This document shows positions 18,831 through 26,603 of a DNA stretch of 64,000 nucleotides, one piece after another; positions within the stretch are counted from its first letter, which is position 1, and each line of letters opens with the position of its first letter. The notes beneath the pieces were generated by a model. It searched no databases, had not been told where the DNA came from, and saw only the letters and a program-made list of their open reading frames with translations. A program made the translations under genes and the position numbers. Where the stretch lies: positions 124,001-188,000 of the forward strand of contig NZ_QGGR01000006.1 of the NCBI RefSeq assembly GCF_003148685.1, written 5' to 3'. The stretch comes from Actinoplanes xinjiangensis (GTDB lineage: Bacteria; Actinomycetota; Actinomycetes; Mycobacteriales; Micromonosporaceae).

Positions 18831-19441
18831 GGGACGGGCTCGCCCTGCTCCTGGAGAGCCACGGTTTCACCATCACCGCCGCGGTCGCCGACGGCCCGTC
18901 CCTGCGCGACGCCCTCACCCGTCATCGTCCCGACGTCGCCGTGGTCGACGTGCGCCTGCCACCCACCTTCACCGACGAGGGCCTCCAGATCGCCCTCGAA
19001 GCCCGCCGCGCCACACCCGGCCTGCCGATCCTGGTGCTGTCCGCCCACGTCGAACAGCTCTATGCCCGCGAACTCCTCACCGACGGCGCCGGAGCCGTTG
19101 GTTACCTCCTCAAGGACCGCGTCCTCAACGGCGACCAGTTCGCCGACGCGGTCCGCCGGGTCGCGGCCGGCGGCACCGCCATGGACCCCCAGGTCATCGC
19201 CAAGCTCCTGAACGCGGGCGGCGCCAACACTCCGCTGTCCCGCCTCACCCCGCGCGAACGGGAGGTCCTCGAACTGATGGCCCAGGGGCGCTCCAACGCG
19301 GCGATCGCCCAGCGCCTGTTCCTGAGTGACAGCGCGATCAGCAAACACATCGCCGCCGTCTTCGCCAAGCTGGGCCTGCCCATCTCGGACGACGACAACC
19401 GCCGGGTGATGGCCGTCCTGGCCTTCCTCAACGCCTCCTGA
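18794..19441 (+). CDS. NarL/FixJ-family response regulator
   Basis: A GTG at 18794 behind ATGGAGGTGCC gives 215 residues. The receiver domain shows the acidic pocket AEDLH, the phospho-acceptor Asp52 (AVVDVRLPP) and Lys in GYLLKDRV. The C-terminal LuxR helix-turn-helix reads LTPREREVLELMAQGRSNAAIAQRL, then SDSAISKHIAAVFAKLGL. It is the cognate partner of the overlapping kinase. It probably also regulates membrane functions nearby, but no target site could be assigned. Confidence 0.94.
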   Translation: MRVVLAEDLHLLRDGLALLLESHGFTITAAVADGPSLRDALTRHRPDVAVVDVRLPPTFTDEGLQIALEARRATPGLPILVLSAHVEQLYARELLTDGAGAVGYLLKDRVLNGDQFADAVRRVAAGGTAMDPQVIAKLLNAGGANTPLSRLTPREREVLELMAQGRSNAAIAQRLFLSDSAISKHIAAVFAKLGLPISDDDNRRVMAVLAFLNAS

Positions 19442-19476
19442 TCCGCTGCGCGCTCGCCGTCCGGCGTGCCGTGCGT

Positions 19477-20266
19477 TCAGACGGTCGGGACCGTTCCGCC
19501 GTCGATCACGTACTCGGCGCCCACGATGGCCGAGGCGCGGTCCGATACCAGGAACCCGACCAGGTCGGCGATCTCCCCGGTGGTGGCGAACCGGCCCAGG
19601 GGTACGCCTCCGAGCGAGTCGTAGATGTTCTGCCTGGCCTGTTCGCGGCTGATCCCGTTGCCCTCGGCGATCCGGTCCACGAATCTCTCGTAGGCCTCCG
19701 TCTCGATCCCGCCGGGGCTGATCGCGTTGACGCGGACGCCGCGCGGGGCGAGCTCGTTGGCGAGCCCCTTGCTGTAGGTGCGCAACGCGGCTTTCGCCGC
19801 CGCGTAGGCCAGGGACGCCTCGTACTGAGGGAGTTCACGCTGGATCGAGGTGAAGTGCAGTACGACCGCCGACCCGGACGCGATCATCGCCGGCAGGAGG
19901 GCCCGATCGAGCCGTACCGCTCCGAGGAGGTTCAGGTTCAGCTCGATCATCCACTGCTCGTCGGTGATGACCGCGAACCCGCCGGACGGCGTCGAGGCAC
20001 CTCCGACGACGTGCACCAGGATGTCCAGTGCGCCGCCGGTCTCGGCGATCCGGTCGGCCACCGCCTTCGCGCCCTCGACCGTCGAGGTGTCGGCCTCGAT
20101 GAAACCGGTCGGGGTGCTCGTACCCCTCGGGCATCGTCCGGGCCGTCACATGGACGTCGGCGCCCATCTCCCGCAGTCGCTCGACGACGGCCTTGCCGGA
20201 CCCCTTCGATCCGCCCGTGACCAGCGCCCGGCGCCCATCGAGACGATCGCGGTCTGCAGTGGGCAT
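19477..20266 (-). pseudogene. SDR-family oxidoreductase disrupted by a frameshift
   Basis: The ATG at 20266 (MPTADRDRLDGRRALVTGGS) opens a normal Rossmann N-terminus with [26 protein letters not shown]. The frame is lost near 20100-20105, beside an AAA run (TTT on the coding strand), and homology continues in the -1-relative frame from [19 protein letters not shown] to the stop at 19477. The downstream part keeps the SDR catalytic pattern: an LHFTSIQ Ser, the [15 protein letters not shown]yr/Lys motif and VNAISPGGI. Removing one T restores one 262-residue reading frame. It could be a real mutation or a sequencing error. An NTF2-like gene precedes it in the same direction. Confidence 0.85.
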
Positions 20267-20298
20267 GCTCTCTCCTCTGAAGATCGGCGCGGTGCTGG

Positions 20299-20664
20299 TC
20301 ATCGGGATCCGTGGTCGGCGATGACGAGTTCGGTGACGACGTCCTCGCGGATCGTGAACCGGTAGTCGAGCTCGGCGACGCCGCCCGGGAAGGTCCCCTC
20401 GAGCCGCAGCGTCACCACCCAGTGGTCGTCGTCGATGCGTGCGGCGCCGATCTGCTCGGTCGTGTATGCGAACTCGGAGCCGGCGTCCCGCAGGAACGCG
20501 TGAATCCGCTCCCGGCCGCGGACGGACTCGCCCTGATCGACGGCCACCGCGTCCTCGGCGAAGAAGGACGAGGCCGTGTCGGCGTCGCGGACGACGTGGG
20601 CGGCGAGGAAACCGCGGACGGTGGCCGGGAGTGAGTCGGACCGGAGGTCGTTGTGCTGTGTCAT
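20299..20664 (-). CDS. SnoaL/NTF2-like protein, 121 aa
   Basis: The small alpha+beta cone fold is indicated by the helix LPATVRGFLAAHVVRDADTASSFFAEDAVAVDQGE, then VRGRERIHAFLRDAGSEFAY, and the strands DDHWVVTLRLEGTFPGGVAELDYRFTIREDVVTELVIADHG. Family members are cyclases, isomerases or simple binding proteins. The catalytic type cannot be told here. It is 32 bp upstream of the broken SDR gene on the same strand and 78 bp from the divergent MerR gene, so the three probably form one regulatory unit. Confidence 0.8.
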   Translation of the reverse strand: MTQHNDLRSDSLPATVRGFLAAHVVRDADTASSFFAEDAVAVDQGESVRGRERIHAFLRDAGSEFAYTTEQIGAARIDDDHWVVTLRLEGTFPGGVAELDYRFTIREDVVTELVIADHGSR

Positions 20665-20704
20665 GAGCCCACCGTGTCGCCTCGCGGTGCGGGAGGGTCA
20701 AGCG

Positions 20705-20742
20705 CTGGACTCTCCCCCTGGGAGAGCCTTCATACTGCGGGG
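20705..20742 (+). promoter_or_regulatory. MerR-type promoter with 20-bp spacer and centred palindrome
   Basis: CTGGAC at 20705-20710 and CATACT at 20731-20736 form -35 and -10 elements separated by an overlong 20-bp spacer. A perfect 7-bp inverted repeat, CTCTCCC-CCT-GGGAGAG (20710-20726), sits between them. Overlong spacers with a centred palindrome are the hallmark of MerR-regulated promoters. The GTG start of the regulator is only 7 bp after the -10 element, so the mRNA is probably leaderless. Confidence 0.75.
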
Positions 20743-21537
20743 GTGCTGACGATCGGGGAGTTCTCGCGCCTGACCCACCTGAGCGTGCGGACCCTGCGCC
20801 GGTATCACGAGGGCGCCCTGCTGGAACCCGCCGTGGTGGACGAGACCTCCGGCTACCGCTACTACGCCATCGAGCAGATCCCGACCGCCCAGGTCATCAA
20901 CCGGCTCCGCGAACTCGACGTCCCCCTGAGCGACGTGCAGCGGATCCTGCGGTCCCCGGACCCCGGTGTCCGCGCGACCCTGATCGCCGACCACCTCCAA
21001 CGCCTGGAGGCCGAGCTCGACCGCACCCGGGCCGCGGTCGCGTCGCTGCGCCGCCTGCTCCGGCCTGATCCCGCGCCGATCGAGGTGGAGCTCCGTGCCG
21101 AGCCCGCCCGCACGGTCGCGGCGGTGGCGGCCGTGGTCGACGAGGGCGAGGTCGACGCCTGGTTCGCGGGCGCCATGGCCGAGTTGGAGGTGGCCGTCGG
21201 CGACGCGGTGATCGGTCCACCGGGTGGCACCTACGACAACTCCCTGTTCGAACAGGGCCGCGGTCACGTGCTGGTCTACCTGCCGACGGTCGCTCCCCCT
21301 CGTACCGGGCGGGTGCACGCCGCGACCCTGCCCGCCGCGGAACTGGCAGTGACCACCCACGTCGGCGAGCACGACGGCATCGAGGTCACCTACGGCGAAC
21401 TCGGTACCTGGGTCGTGGAGAACGCGATGTCGGTGGCGGGGCCCGTGCGGGAGGTCTACCTGGTCGGACCTCGGGACGTAGGGGATCCGGCCGCGTGGCG
21501 CACCGAGATCGGGTGGCCGGTGTTCCGGGTGACCTGA
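20743..21537 (+). CDS. MerR-family regulator with GyrI-like effector domain
   Basis: The GTG at 20743 gives 264 residues; longer in-frame extensions run through the promoter and are rejected. The MerR winged helix reads LTIGEFSRLTHLSVRTLRRYHEGALLEPA, then SGYRYYAIEQIPTAQVINRLRELDVPLSDVQRIL. A coiled-coil linker (LQRLEAELDRTRAAVASLRRLL) leads to an AraC-effector/GyrI-like ligand domain ending VREVYLVGPRDVGDPAAWRTEIGWPVF. It resembles multidrug-sensing BmrR/TipAL-type regulators and probably autoregulates from the palindromic promoter. It may also control the divergent NTF2-like/SDR pair. Confidence 0.92.
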   Translation: MLTIGEFSRLTHLSVRTLRRYHEGALLEPAVVDETSGYRYYAIEQIPTAQVINRLRELDVPLSDVQRILRSPDPGVRATLIADHLQRLEAELDRTRAAVASLRRLLRPDPAPIEVELRAEPARTVAAVAAVVDEGEVDAWFAGAMAELEVAVGDAVIGPPGGTYDNSLFEQGRGHVLVYLPTVAPPRTGRVHAATLPAAELAVTTHVGEHDGIEVTYGELGTWVVENAMSVAGPVREVYLVGPRDVGDPAAWRTEIGWPVFRVT

Positions 21538-21639
21538 GTGGGGCGGCGGGCCGAAAACTTCACCGGGCGCGACGGTCGCCACCACCAGGCGCCGCTCACT
21601 GCGTCAGCGTCTGCCGCCCTGGGTGCTCTGGTGCGGGCG

Positions 21640-21800
21640 TCGGGCGTCAGAACGGGCTGCACTCCACGCCAGGGCGTCCCCGTCGCTCGTACAGGTGCTC
21701 GTGCTTCAACGTCCCGAAGAACCGCTCCACCACGCCGTTGGTCTACGGGGTCCGGACGTGTCGCAGCAGCGGACCAGCCGTCGGCGCGCATCGATCTCGC
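21640..21800 (-). pseudogene. remnant of an IS-type integrase (rve) transposase C-terminus
   Basis: On the minus strand, HVRTP, a stop codon, then TNGVVERFFGTLKHEHLYER matches the strongly conserved C-terminal core of IS3/IS481-type DDE transposases, in which the interrupted codon is normally Tyr (TAC to TAG). Only about 50 codons survive. No inverted repeats or intact transposase are nearby. It fills much of the 386-bp gap between the MerR gene and the flavoprotein gene; the rest of that gap holds nothing recognisable. Confidence 0.65.
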
Positions 21801-21923
21801 GGTGCCCCAGGCGGGCCAGCCCGCGGCATACTCCGCCGCCGTCGCCTCGACCGCGGGGTCGGCCATGGGCCCTTCGACGGTAGGGCCGACGGGACGATGG
21901 CCACCGAGTCACATATCGAATTC

Positions 21924-23000
21924 CTAGTCGGCGTTGAGCAGGGACCGGTAGTGGTCCAGCAGGAAGGTGCCCTTGAACTGGGCCGTCGCCTCGGCGCCGA
22001 AGAACCCGAATTCGGGGGCCCAGCCGGCGCCCCCGGACGGGCCCAGGGTGAGGATCATGCCGTCGGGGAACGGCTCGTAGGCGGTCAGTGCGGTGCCCTC
22101 GATCAGGGCGCGGATGTTGGCGGCGGCCACCTCGGCCTGGCGGCCGGCCGCGCGGCCCGTCTTCAGCTCCGGGGTGTCGTTGACATCCCCGACGGCGAAG
22201 ACCCGGTCCTGGCCGGCGACCCGCAGGTGCTCGGTGACCGGCAGCCGGCCGTCCGGCTGCCGGACCGTGGACAGATCGGCGCCGAGGTGCCCGGACGGCA
22301 CCGTGGAGCCGTAACAGGCGAACCATAGGTCGGCGCCGATCGTCTCGCCGTCGCCGGTGGTCGCCGTGAACGGGTGCACCACGCCGACCGGGGTGCCCGG
22401 CAGGGCGTCGAGCTTGGTACCGAGCAGCACCCGCACACCGAGGTCGTCGAGTTGCCGGGCCACCTCGGTGCGCATCTCGCCGGTGAACCGGCCGCCCAGC
22501 AGCTCCGGCGCCGGGTCGATGACGGTCACCGGCCTGCCCGGCCAGGCCGCGGCGATCTCGCCGGCGAACTCCAGACCGATCGGGCCGGCGCCGAGCAGCA
22601 GCACCCCGGTCGACTGCTCCAGCGACGCGTGCAGCTCACGCAACCGGTCGACCGCCGCATCGTGACCGACGGCCTCGATCCGGGCCGGAAACGGCCCCGT
22701 CGATCCGGTGGCCAGCACGACGAAGTCGGCGTCGAGCCGGGCCCCGGAGCCGAGTGTGACCCGGTCGGGCCGCACCTCGGTGGCGGTGCCCCGGAGCACC
22801 CGGCCACGGGACAACAGGCCGTCATAGGGGAAGAAGATCTTGTCGATCCAGGCGGGGTCGGCCACGGCGCGCAGATGGGCGACGTGGTGGACGAACATCT
22901 CCTTCGGCTCCACCATCGTCACCTCCGCGATGTCGTCGAGGGTCCGGGACACCACGATGCCGGCGTAACCGCCGCCCACCACCACTACTTTCGGAGCCAT
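21924..23000 (-). CDS. FAD-dependent pyridine nucleotide-disulphide oxidoreductase (NDH-2/AIFM2-like)
   Basis: The ATG at 23000 (MAPKVVVVGGGYAGIVVSRTL) gives 358 residues behind an AGGTGAG site; the open frame upstream is not conserved. It has the FAD Rossmann motif GGGYAG at the N-terminus, a second nucleotide-binding motif LLLGAGPIGLEFAGEI, and the late FAD motif DRVFAVGDVNDTPEL. The active-site disulphide of glutathione-reductase types is absent, pointing to NDH-2- or ferroptosis-suppressor-like quinone/NADH oxidoreductases. It has no clear TM anchor. It lies divergent to an XRE regulator, its likely controller. Confidence 0.88.
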   Translation of the reverse strand: MAPKVVVVGGGYAGIVVSRTLDDIAEVTMVEPKEMFVHHVAHLRAVADPAWIDKIFFPYDGLLSRGRVLRGTATEVRPDRVTLGSGARLDADFVVLATGSTGPFPARIEAVGHDAAVDRLRELHASLEQSTGVLLLGAGPIGLEFAGEIAAAWPGRPVTVIDPAPELLGGRFTGEMRTEVARQLDDLGVRVLLGTKLDALPGTPVGVVHPFTATTGDGETIGADLWFACYGSTVPSGHLGADLSTVRQPDGRLPVTEHLRVAGQDRVFAVGDVNDTPELKTGRAAGRQAEVAAANIRALIEGTALTAYEPFPDGMILTLGPSGGAGWAPEFGFFGAEATAQFKGTFLLDHYRSLLNAD

Positions 23001-23125
23001 GTCGGGACTCACCTCTCGTCGGTTCGCTTCGACTCTGGCGGGCCCGGCGGCCGATAGGGAGGCCGTGTCCGGGGTGGTAGTGGCAGGGCCACCTTCAGCG
23101 GCCGGTGGGTGGCTACATTCGGTGC

Positions 23126-23947
23126 ATGGGCGACAACGAGCTGGGCGGTTTCCTGCGGGCCCGGCGGGCGGAGGTGACGCCTGCCGAGGTCGGGCTGCCA
23201 CCGGGTGACCGGCGGCGTACACCCGGTCTGCGCCGCGCCGAGGTGGCGATGCTCGCCGGGATCAGCGTGGAATACCTGACGCGTCTCGAGCAGGGCCGCG
23301 ACCGGCACCCGTCGCCACAGGTCCTCGCCGCGCTGGCCGGCCCGCTGCGGCTGACCGCCGCCGAGCGGGCCCATCTCTACCGCCTGACCAGAGCATCGGC
23401 GGTGACGTGTGGCCGCCTGGTCGAGGATCCGGCGCGCAGTGTGCGACCCGGCCTCCGGGCGATGCTGGACCAGCTCGACCCGGCCGCGGCGATGCTGGTC
23501 AACCAGGTCGGCGACGTGCTGGCGTGCACACCGGGCATGCGGCGCCTGGCCGGTCCGATCGGCCTGCTGGACGGCGATCCCCCGAATGTGAATCGGTATG
23601 TGTTCACCGACCCGCGTGCACGGGAGGTCTTCCCGGACTGGGCGTCCGTGGCCGACGAGCAGGTGGCGGCCCTGAAAGACGGCCCGGCCCGGCCGGATTT
23701 CACCGGCGAGTTGACGGCGCTGGCGGGCGCGGAGTTCACCGGGCGGGCCGAGCGGGTGCCCGGTCTGCCCCGATCGCACGGCCTGCTGCGCCTGGAGCAC
23801 CCGGAGGCGGGCCCGTTGCGCCTGGCCTACGAGATCATGGTGTTACCCGGCGACAACGGTCTGCGCATGGTGGTCTACCTCCCAGCCGACGAGGCGACCT
23901 CCCGCTCGCTGCGCCAGATCTCACCCCTACGCCTGGTCGCCGGCTGA
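23126..23947 (+). CDS. XRE-type helix-turn-helix regulator with MmyB-like ligand domain
   Basis: The ATG at 23126 (MGDNELGGFLRARRAEVTP) gives 273 residues. The N-terminal HTH contains RTPGLRRAEVAMLAGISVEYLTRLEQGRDRHPSPQVLAALA, the signature of the large actinobacterial MmyB-like family. The remainder is the PAS-like MmyB ligand domain (MLDQLDPAAAMLVNQVGDVLAC, VFTDPRAREVFPDW). Such regulators usually control the divergent oxidoreductase gene, and here the NDH-2-like gene starts 126 bp away on the opposite strand. The ligand is unknown. Confidence 0.92.
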   Translation: MGDNELGGFLRARRAEVTPAEVGLPPGDRRRTPGLRRAEVAMLAGISVEYLTRLEQGRDRHPSPQVLAALAGPLRLTAAERAHLYRLTRASAVTCGRLVEDPARSVRPGLRAMLDQLDPAAAMLVNQVGDVLACTPGMRRLAGPIGLLDGDPPNVNRYVFTDPRAREVFPDWASVADEQVAALKDGPARPDFTGELTALAGAEFTGRAERVPGLPRSHGLLRLEHPEAGPLRLAYEIMVLPGDNGLRMVVYLPADEATSRSLRQISPLRLVAG

Positions 23948-24382
23948 CCACTGCCGTCCTCGGCCGGTGACGGTGGCTGAACGCCGGGCAGAGGCAGTGC
24001 GGTGCGGCGGGAGGCGGGAGTCTCCCTCCAGGCTAGGGGGACAACCACGAACGTCAGCCCGAACCGGGGCTGACGATCCTTCACGCCGTCGCTGAGCGTT
24101 CCTTGATCGCGGTCTGCCGAGAGGGGCGCAGCGCGTGTAGGAGGACTCGTTCTGGCGCGCTTGGAGGATGCCGGGGACTGTGGCGGCGGTGGTGGTGAAC
24201 CGCATTGGTGCCGGTACTCGCACCGTTGCCACCGCGATCCCGCTGTGGTGGCCGGGCGTCGAGGGCGTGCCTGCGGACGTGGTACAGGCAGGCGTCAATG
24301 ACTGCATGTAACCGGTTGGTGGCCTTCGGTGCGTCTGGGGCGCTTAATGGATAGTGAAGGCGGTGAATGTCTGCTACGTTCC
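23948..24382. other. intergenic region without a supportable gene
   Basis: A minus-strand frame of about 80 codons here (containing NRLHAVIDACLYHVRRHALDA) lacks a start with a ribosome binding site and ends in low-complexity sequence. It may be decayed coding DNA or a chance frame. The base composition falls toward AT over the last 60 bases, just before the IS-split secreted-protein gene. No inverted repeat or promoter of note was seen. Confidence 0.5.
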
Positions 24383-24759
24383 ATGAAAGCGTTCAAAGGG
24401 GGAGAAGGCTTGTCTTCTGCTATCAAAGCATCTTTATCGGTTGTATTTACCCTTTCACTGCTGGGTGGAATGGCATCGCCCGCGGCCGCCGTGGGCGCCG
24501 GTGATGAGGCAGTCGCCGAGAAGACCATGACCATCGCGGGGTTCGACGTCGAGGTCGCCCGGGCGCATGGCTACGAGGTGGTGACGCTCCCCGGCGGAGC
24601 AATGGCGTCAGTTCCCGCCGACAAGGCCGATGCCGCTCGCGCGGGTGACTATGTTCCTGCAGCAGGCGTACTGCTTCCCGCGGGCTCGGACGGGAGCCTC
24701 GCGGGCAACGGTTACGGCGAGTCGGCCGGTGATTGCGGATACTCAGTGGAGTCCCTGAT
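24383..24759 (+). pseudogene. 5' half of an IS-split secreted-protein gene
   Basis: The frame from ATG 24383 (MKAFKGGEGLSSAIKAS) reads into a signal peptide, LSVVFTLSLLGGMASPAAA. A TTG at 24410, ideally spaced from AAAGGGGGAG, may be the true start. The mature portion (TMTIAGFDVEVARAHGYEVVTLP, then GYGESAGDCGYSVESL) stops where IS sequence begins; read through the IS end it terminates after five more codons. The 5' end is less GC-rich than the surroundings. The 3' half lies beyond the IS in the matching frame. No family was recognised. Confidence 0.8.
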
Positions 24760-24836
24760 AGTGGTGTAACGCGGTTGGCGTGATCGTCTCCGTCGGACAG
24801 CCCGTCCGGCATAGAGCGCGGCCATCGCGTGATCTT

Positions 24837-24878
24837 TCGAGCGAACGTCTCACGGAACTCTCGAAAGGGATCATCACG
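24837..24878 (+). promoter_or_regulatory. inverted repeat in the transposase leader
   Basis: GTGATCTTTCGAG and, 18 bp on, CTCGAAAGGGATCATCAC form an imperfect palindrome just before the transposase ATG, overlapping its ribosome binding site (GAAAGGGA). The same TGATCTTTCGAG word occurs inside the right end of the element. It could sequester the start site or be a transposase-binding subterminal repeat. Confidence 0.5.
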
Positions 24879-26117
24879 ATGACCGCACCTCACATCATCG
24901 ACCCTGCCGGACTGCTCGGCCAAGCCCTCGGCGACGCGTCACCGGATCTGATGCGTCATCTGCTGTCGACCGTCATCAACTCGCTGCTGTCGGCCGAGGC
25001 CGACGCGGTCTGCGGCGCCGAATACGGCATGGCCAGCCCGGATCGGGTCAACTCCCGCAACGGCTACCGCCACCGCGAGCTCGACACCCGCATCGGCACG
25101 ATCGACGTGGCCGTGCCGAAACTGCGGTCGGGCTCGTACTTTCCCGAATGGCTACTCGAACGCCGTAAACGGGCCGAAGCCGCGCTGGTCAGCGTCGTCG
25201 CGACCTGCTATCTACTCGGCGTGTCGACCCGGCGCATGGACAAACTCGTGCAATCTCTGGGGATCACGTCGTTGTCGAAGTCGCAGGTCTCGCGGATGGC
25301 CGCCGACCTCGACGAACAGGTCCACGCCTTCCGGACCCGGCCACTGGGCGAGTCCGGGCCGTTCACGTTCGTGGCCGCCGACGCGTTGACCATGAAGGTC
25401 CGTGAACAGGGCCGGGTCGTCAACGCCGTCGTGCTCGTCGCGACCGGCGTCAACGCCGACGGCCACCGCGAAGTCCTCGGCGTCAAGGTCGCCACCAGCG
25501 AAACCAAACAGGCCTGGAACGCGTTCTTCGCCGACCTGGTCGCCCGCGGCCTGTCCGGCGTCCTGCTGGTCACCTCCGACGCCCACGCCGGGCTGATCGA
25601 CGCGATCGCGGCGAACCTGCCCGGCACGTCGTGGCAGAGATGTCGCACGCACTTCGCGGCGAACCTCATGGCCGTGACGCCGAAGTCGGCGTGGCCGGCG
25701 GTCAAGACGATGCTGCACTCGGTCTATGACCAGCCCGACCCGCAATCGGTGCACGCCCAGTTCGACAAGCTGCTCGACACCACCGCCGGCAGCCTGCCGA
25801 AAGTCGCCGCCTACCTCGACGACGCCCGCGCCGACCTGCTCGCCTTCACCAGCTTCCCGCAGCCCATCTGGCGCCAGATCTGGTCGAACAATCCGAACGA
25901 GCGCTTGAACAAGGAGATCCGCCGCCGCACCGATGTCGTCGGGATCTTCCCCGACCGCGACGCCGTCATCCGCCTCGTCGGCGCCGTCCTGGCCGAACAA
26001 CACGACGAATGGACCGAAGGCCGCCGCTACTTCGCCCTCGACATCCTCGACCGCGCCCGCAAAACCACCAACCGCGGCACGAGCCAACCCGAACTGGAAA
26101 CCGCACACAACCTCTGA
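24879..26117 (+). CDS. IS256-family (Mutator-like) transposase
   Basis: The gene encodes 412 residues from ATG 24879. The DDE catalytic residues are visible as Asp168 (FVAADALTMKV), Asp234 (VTSDAHAGLI) and a Glu at 341 (NNPNERLNKEIRRRTDVVG), the last in the IS256 signature helix. The C/H pair in WQRCRTHFAANL is also characteristic. The frame is intact, so the element may still be active. It probably transposes by copy-paste through a circular intermediate, as established for IS256. Confidence 0.96.
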   Translation: MTAPHIIDPAGLLGQALGDASPDLMRHLLSTVINSLLSAEADAVCGAEYGMASPDRVNSRNGYRHRELDTRIGTIDVAVPKLRSGSYFPEWLLERRKRAEAALVSVVATCYLLGVSTRRMDKLVQSLGITSLSKSQVSRMAADLDEQVHAFRTRPLGESGPFTFVAADALTMKVREQGRVVNAVVLVATGVNADGHREVLGVKVATSETKQAWNAFFADLVARGLSGVLLVTSDAHAGLIDAIAANLPGTSWQRCRTHFAANLMAVTPKSAWPAVKTMLHSVYDQPDPQSVHAQFDKLLDTTAGSLPKVAAYLDDARADLLAFTSFPQPIWRQIWSNNPNERLNKEIRRRTDVVGIFPDRDAVIRLVGAVLAEQHDEWTEGRRYFALDILDRARKTTNRGTSQPELETAHNL

Positions 26118-26152
26118 CCAGCACAACTCGAAAGATCAGCCGTTACACCACT

Positions 26153-26494
26153 TCCAGGGGCTTGACCGGATACTCGTGGGTTCAGCTCAGCCCGAGAGGT
26201 GGCGGCTCCGCCAGCCTTACGACCGGAATGACGCTGGTGCTGGACTCGGGAGGGCCCTGGGACGTTCACTGGTGGGTCGACATTCACGACCGTGGAGGAG
26301 ACTCGACGCAGTACTTCGACGAGTATGACGGGTACCCCAGCAGCACCGGCCTGAGTTGGACAGCGAGAGCACGATCGCTCAATCTGACCAGAGGCTCAGC
26401 GAGCGCGACGGTGACCGTCGGAAGCTACACGATCACTGAGGCGGGTTGGATCTGCTTCTCCTATTCTCCGACAGGTTCGACGACCATCACCTGA
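26153..26494 (+). pseudogene. 3' half of the IS-split secreted-protein gene
   Basis: Codons from 26153 read SRGLTGYSWVQLSPRGGG, then a Trp/Tyr-rich stretch (GGPWDVHWWVDIHDRGG, STQYFDEYDGYPSS) and a terminal beta segment ending GSTTIT. The codon phase matches the 5' half ending at 24759, so together they formed one roughly 250-residue secreted protein. This part alone has no start site and should not be expressed. A strong terminator follows at 26506. Confidence 0.78.
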
Positions 26495-26505
26495 CCCTCG
26501 GTGGG

Positions 26506-26539
26506 GGGCGCTGTGCAGCCCAAGGGCTGCACAGCGCCC
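26506..26539 (+). terminator. strong hairpin terminator
   Basis: A perfect 16-bp stem with a 2-nt loop: GGGCGCTGTGCAGCCC (26506-26521), AA, then its exact complement (26524-26539), followed by TGTTCC. It lies 12 bp after the stop of the split secreted-protein gene and is the clearest terminator in the window. Confidence 0.9.
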
Positions 26540-26603
26540 TGTTCCATTCATTGGATAATCGATGCGAAGGGCCGGCACAGCGGTCGGCCTGAGGAGGCCT
26601 GGC

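Larger units (their letters stand above)
24760..26152 (+). mobile_element. IS256-family insertion sequence, 1393 bp
   Basis: Perfect 12-bp terminal inverted repeats AGTGGTGTAACG (24760-24771) and CGTTACACCACT (26141-26152) bracket one transposase gene. The right end continues into GGCTGATCTTTCGAG (read inward). The left end has a similar TGATCTTTCGAG only about 57 bp further in, so the two ends differ by an insertion. The 8-bp flanks (TCCCTGAT left, TCCAGGGG right) match at only 4 of 8 positions, so there is no clean target duplication. However, an 8-bp duplication would restore the host reading frame. Confidence 0.88.

Noticed and set aside
24752..26160. Perfect 8-bp target-site duplication of the IS element
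   Set aside because: TCCCTGAT and TCCAGGGG agree at only 4 positions, so a clean duplication cannot be claimed.
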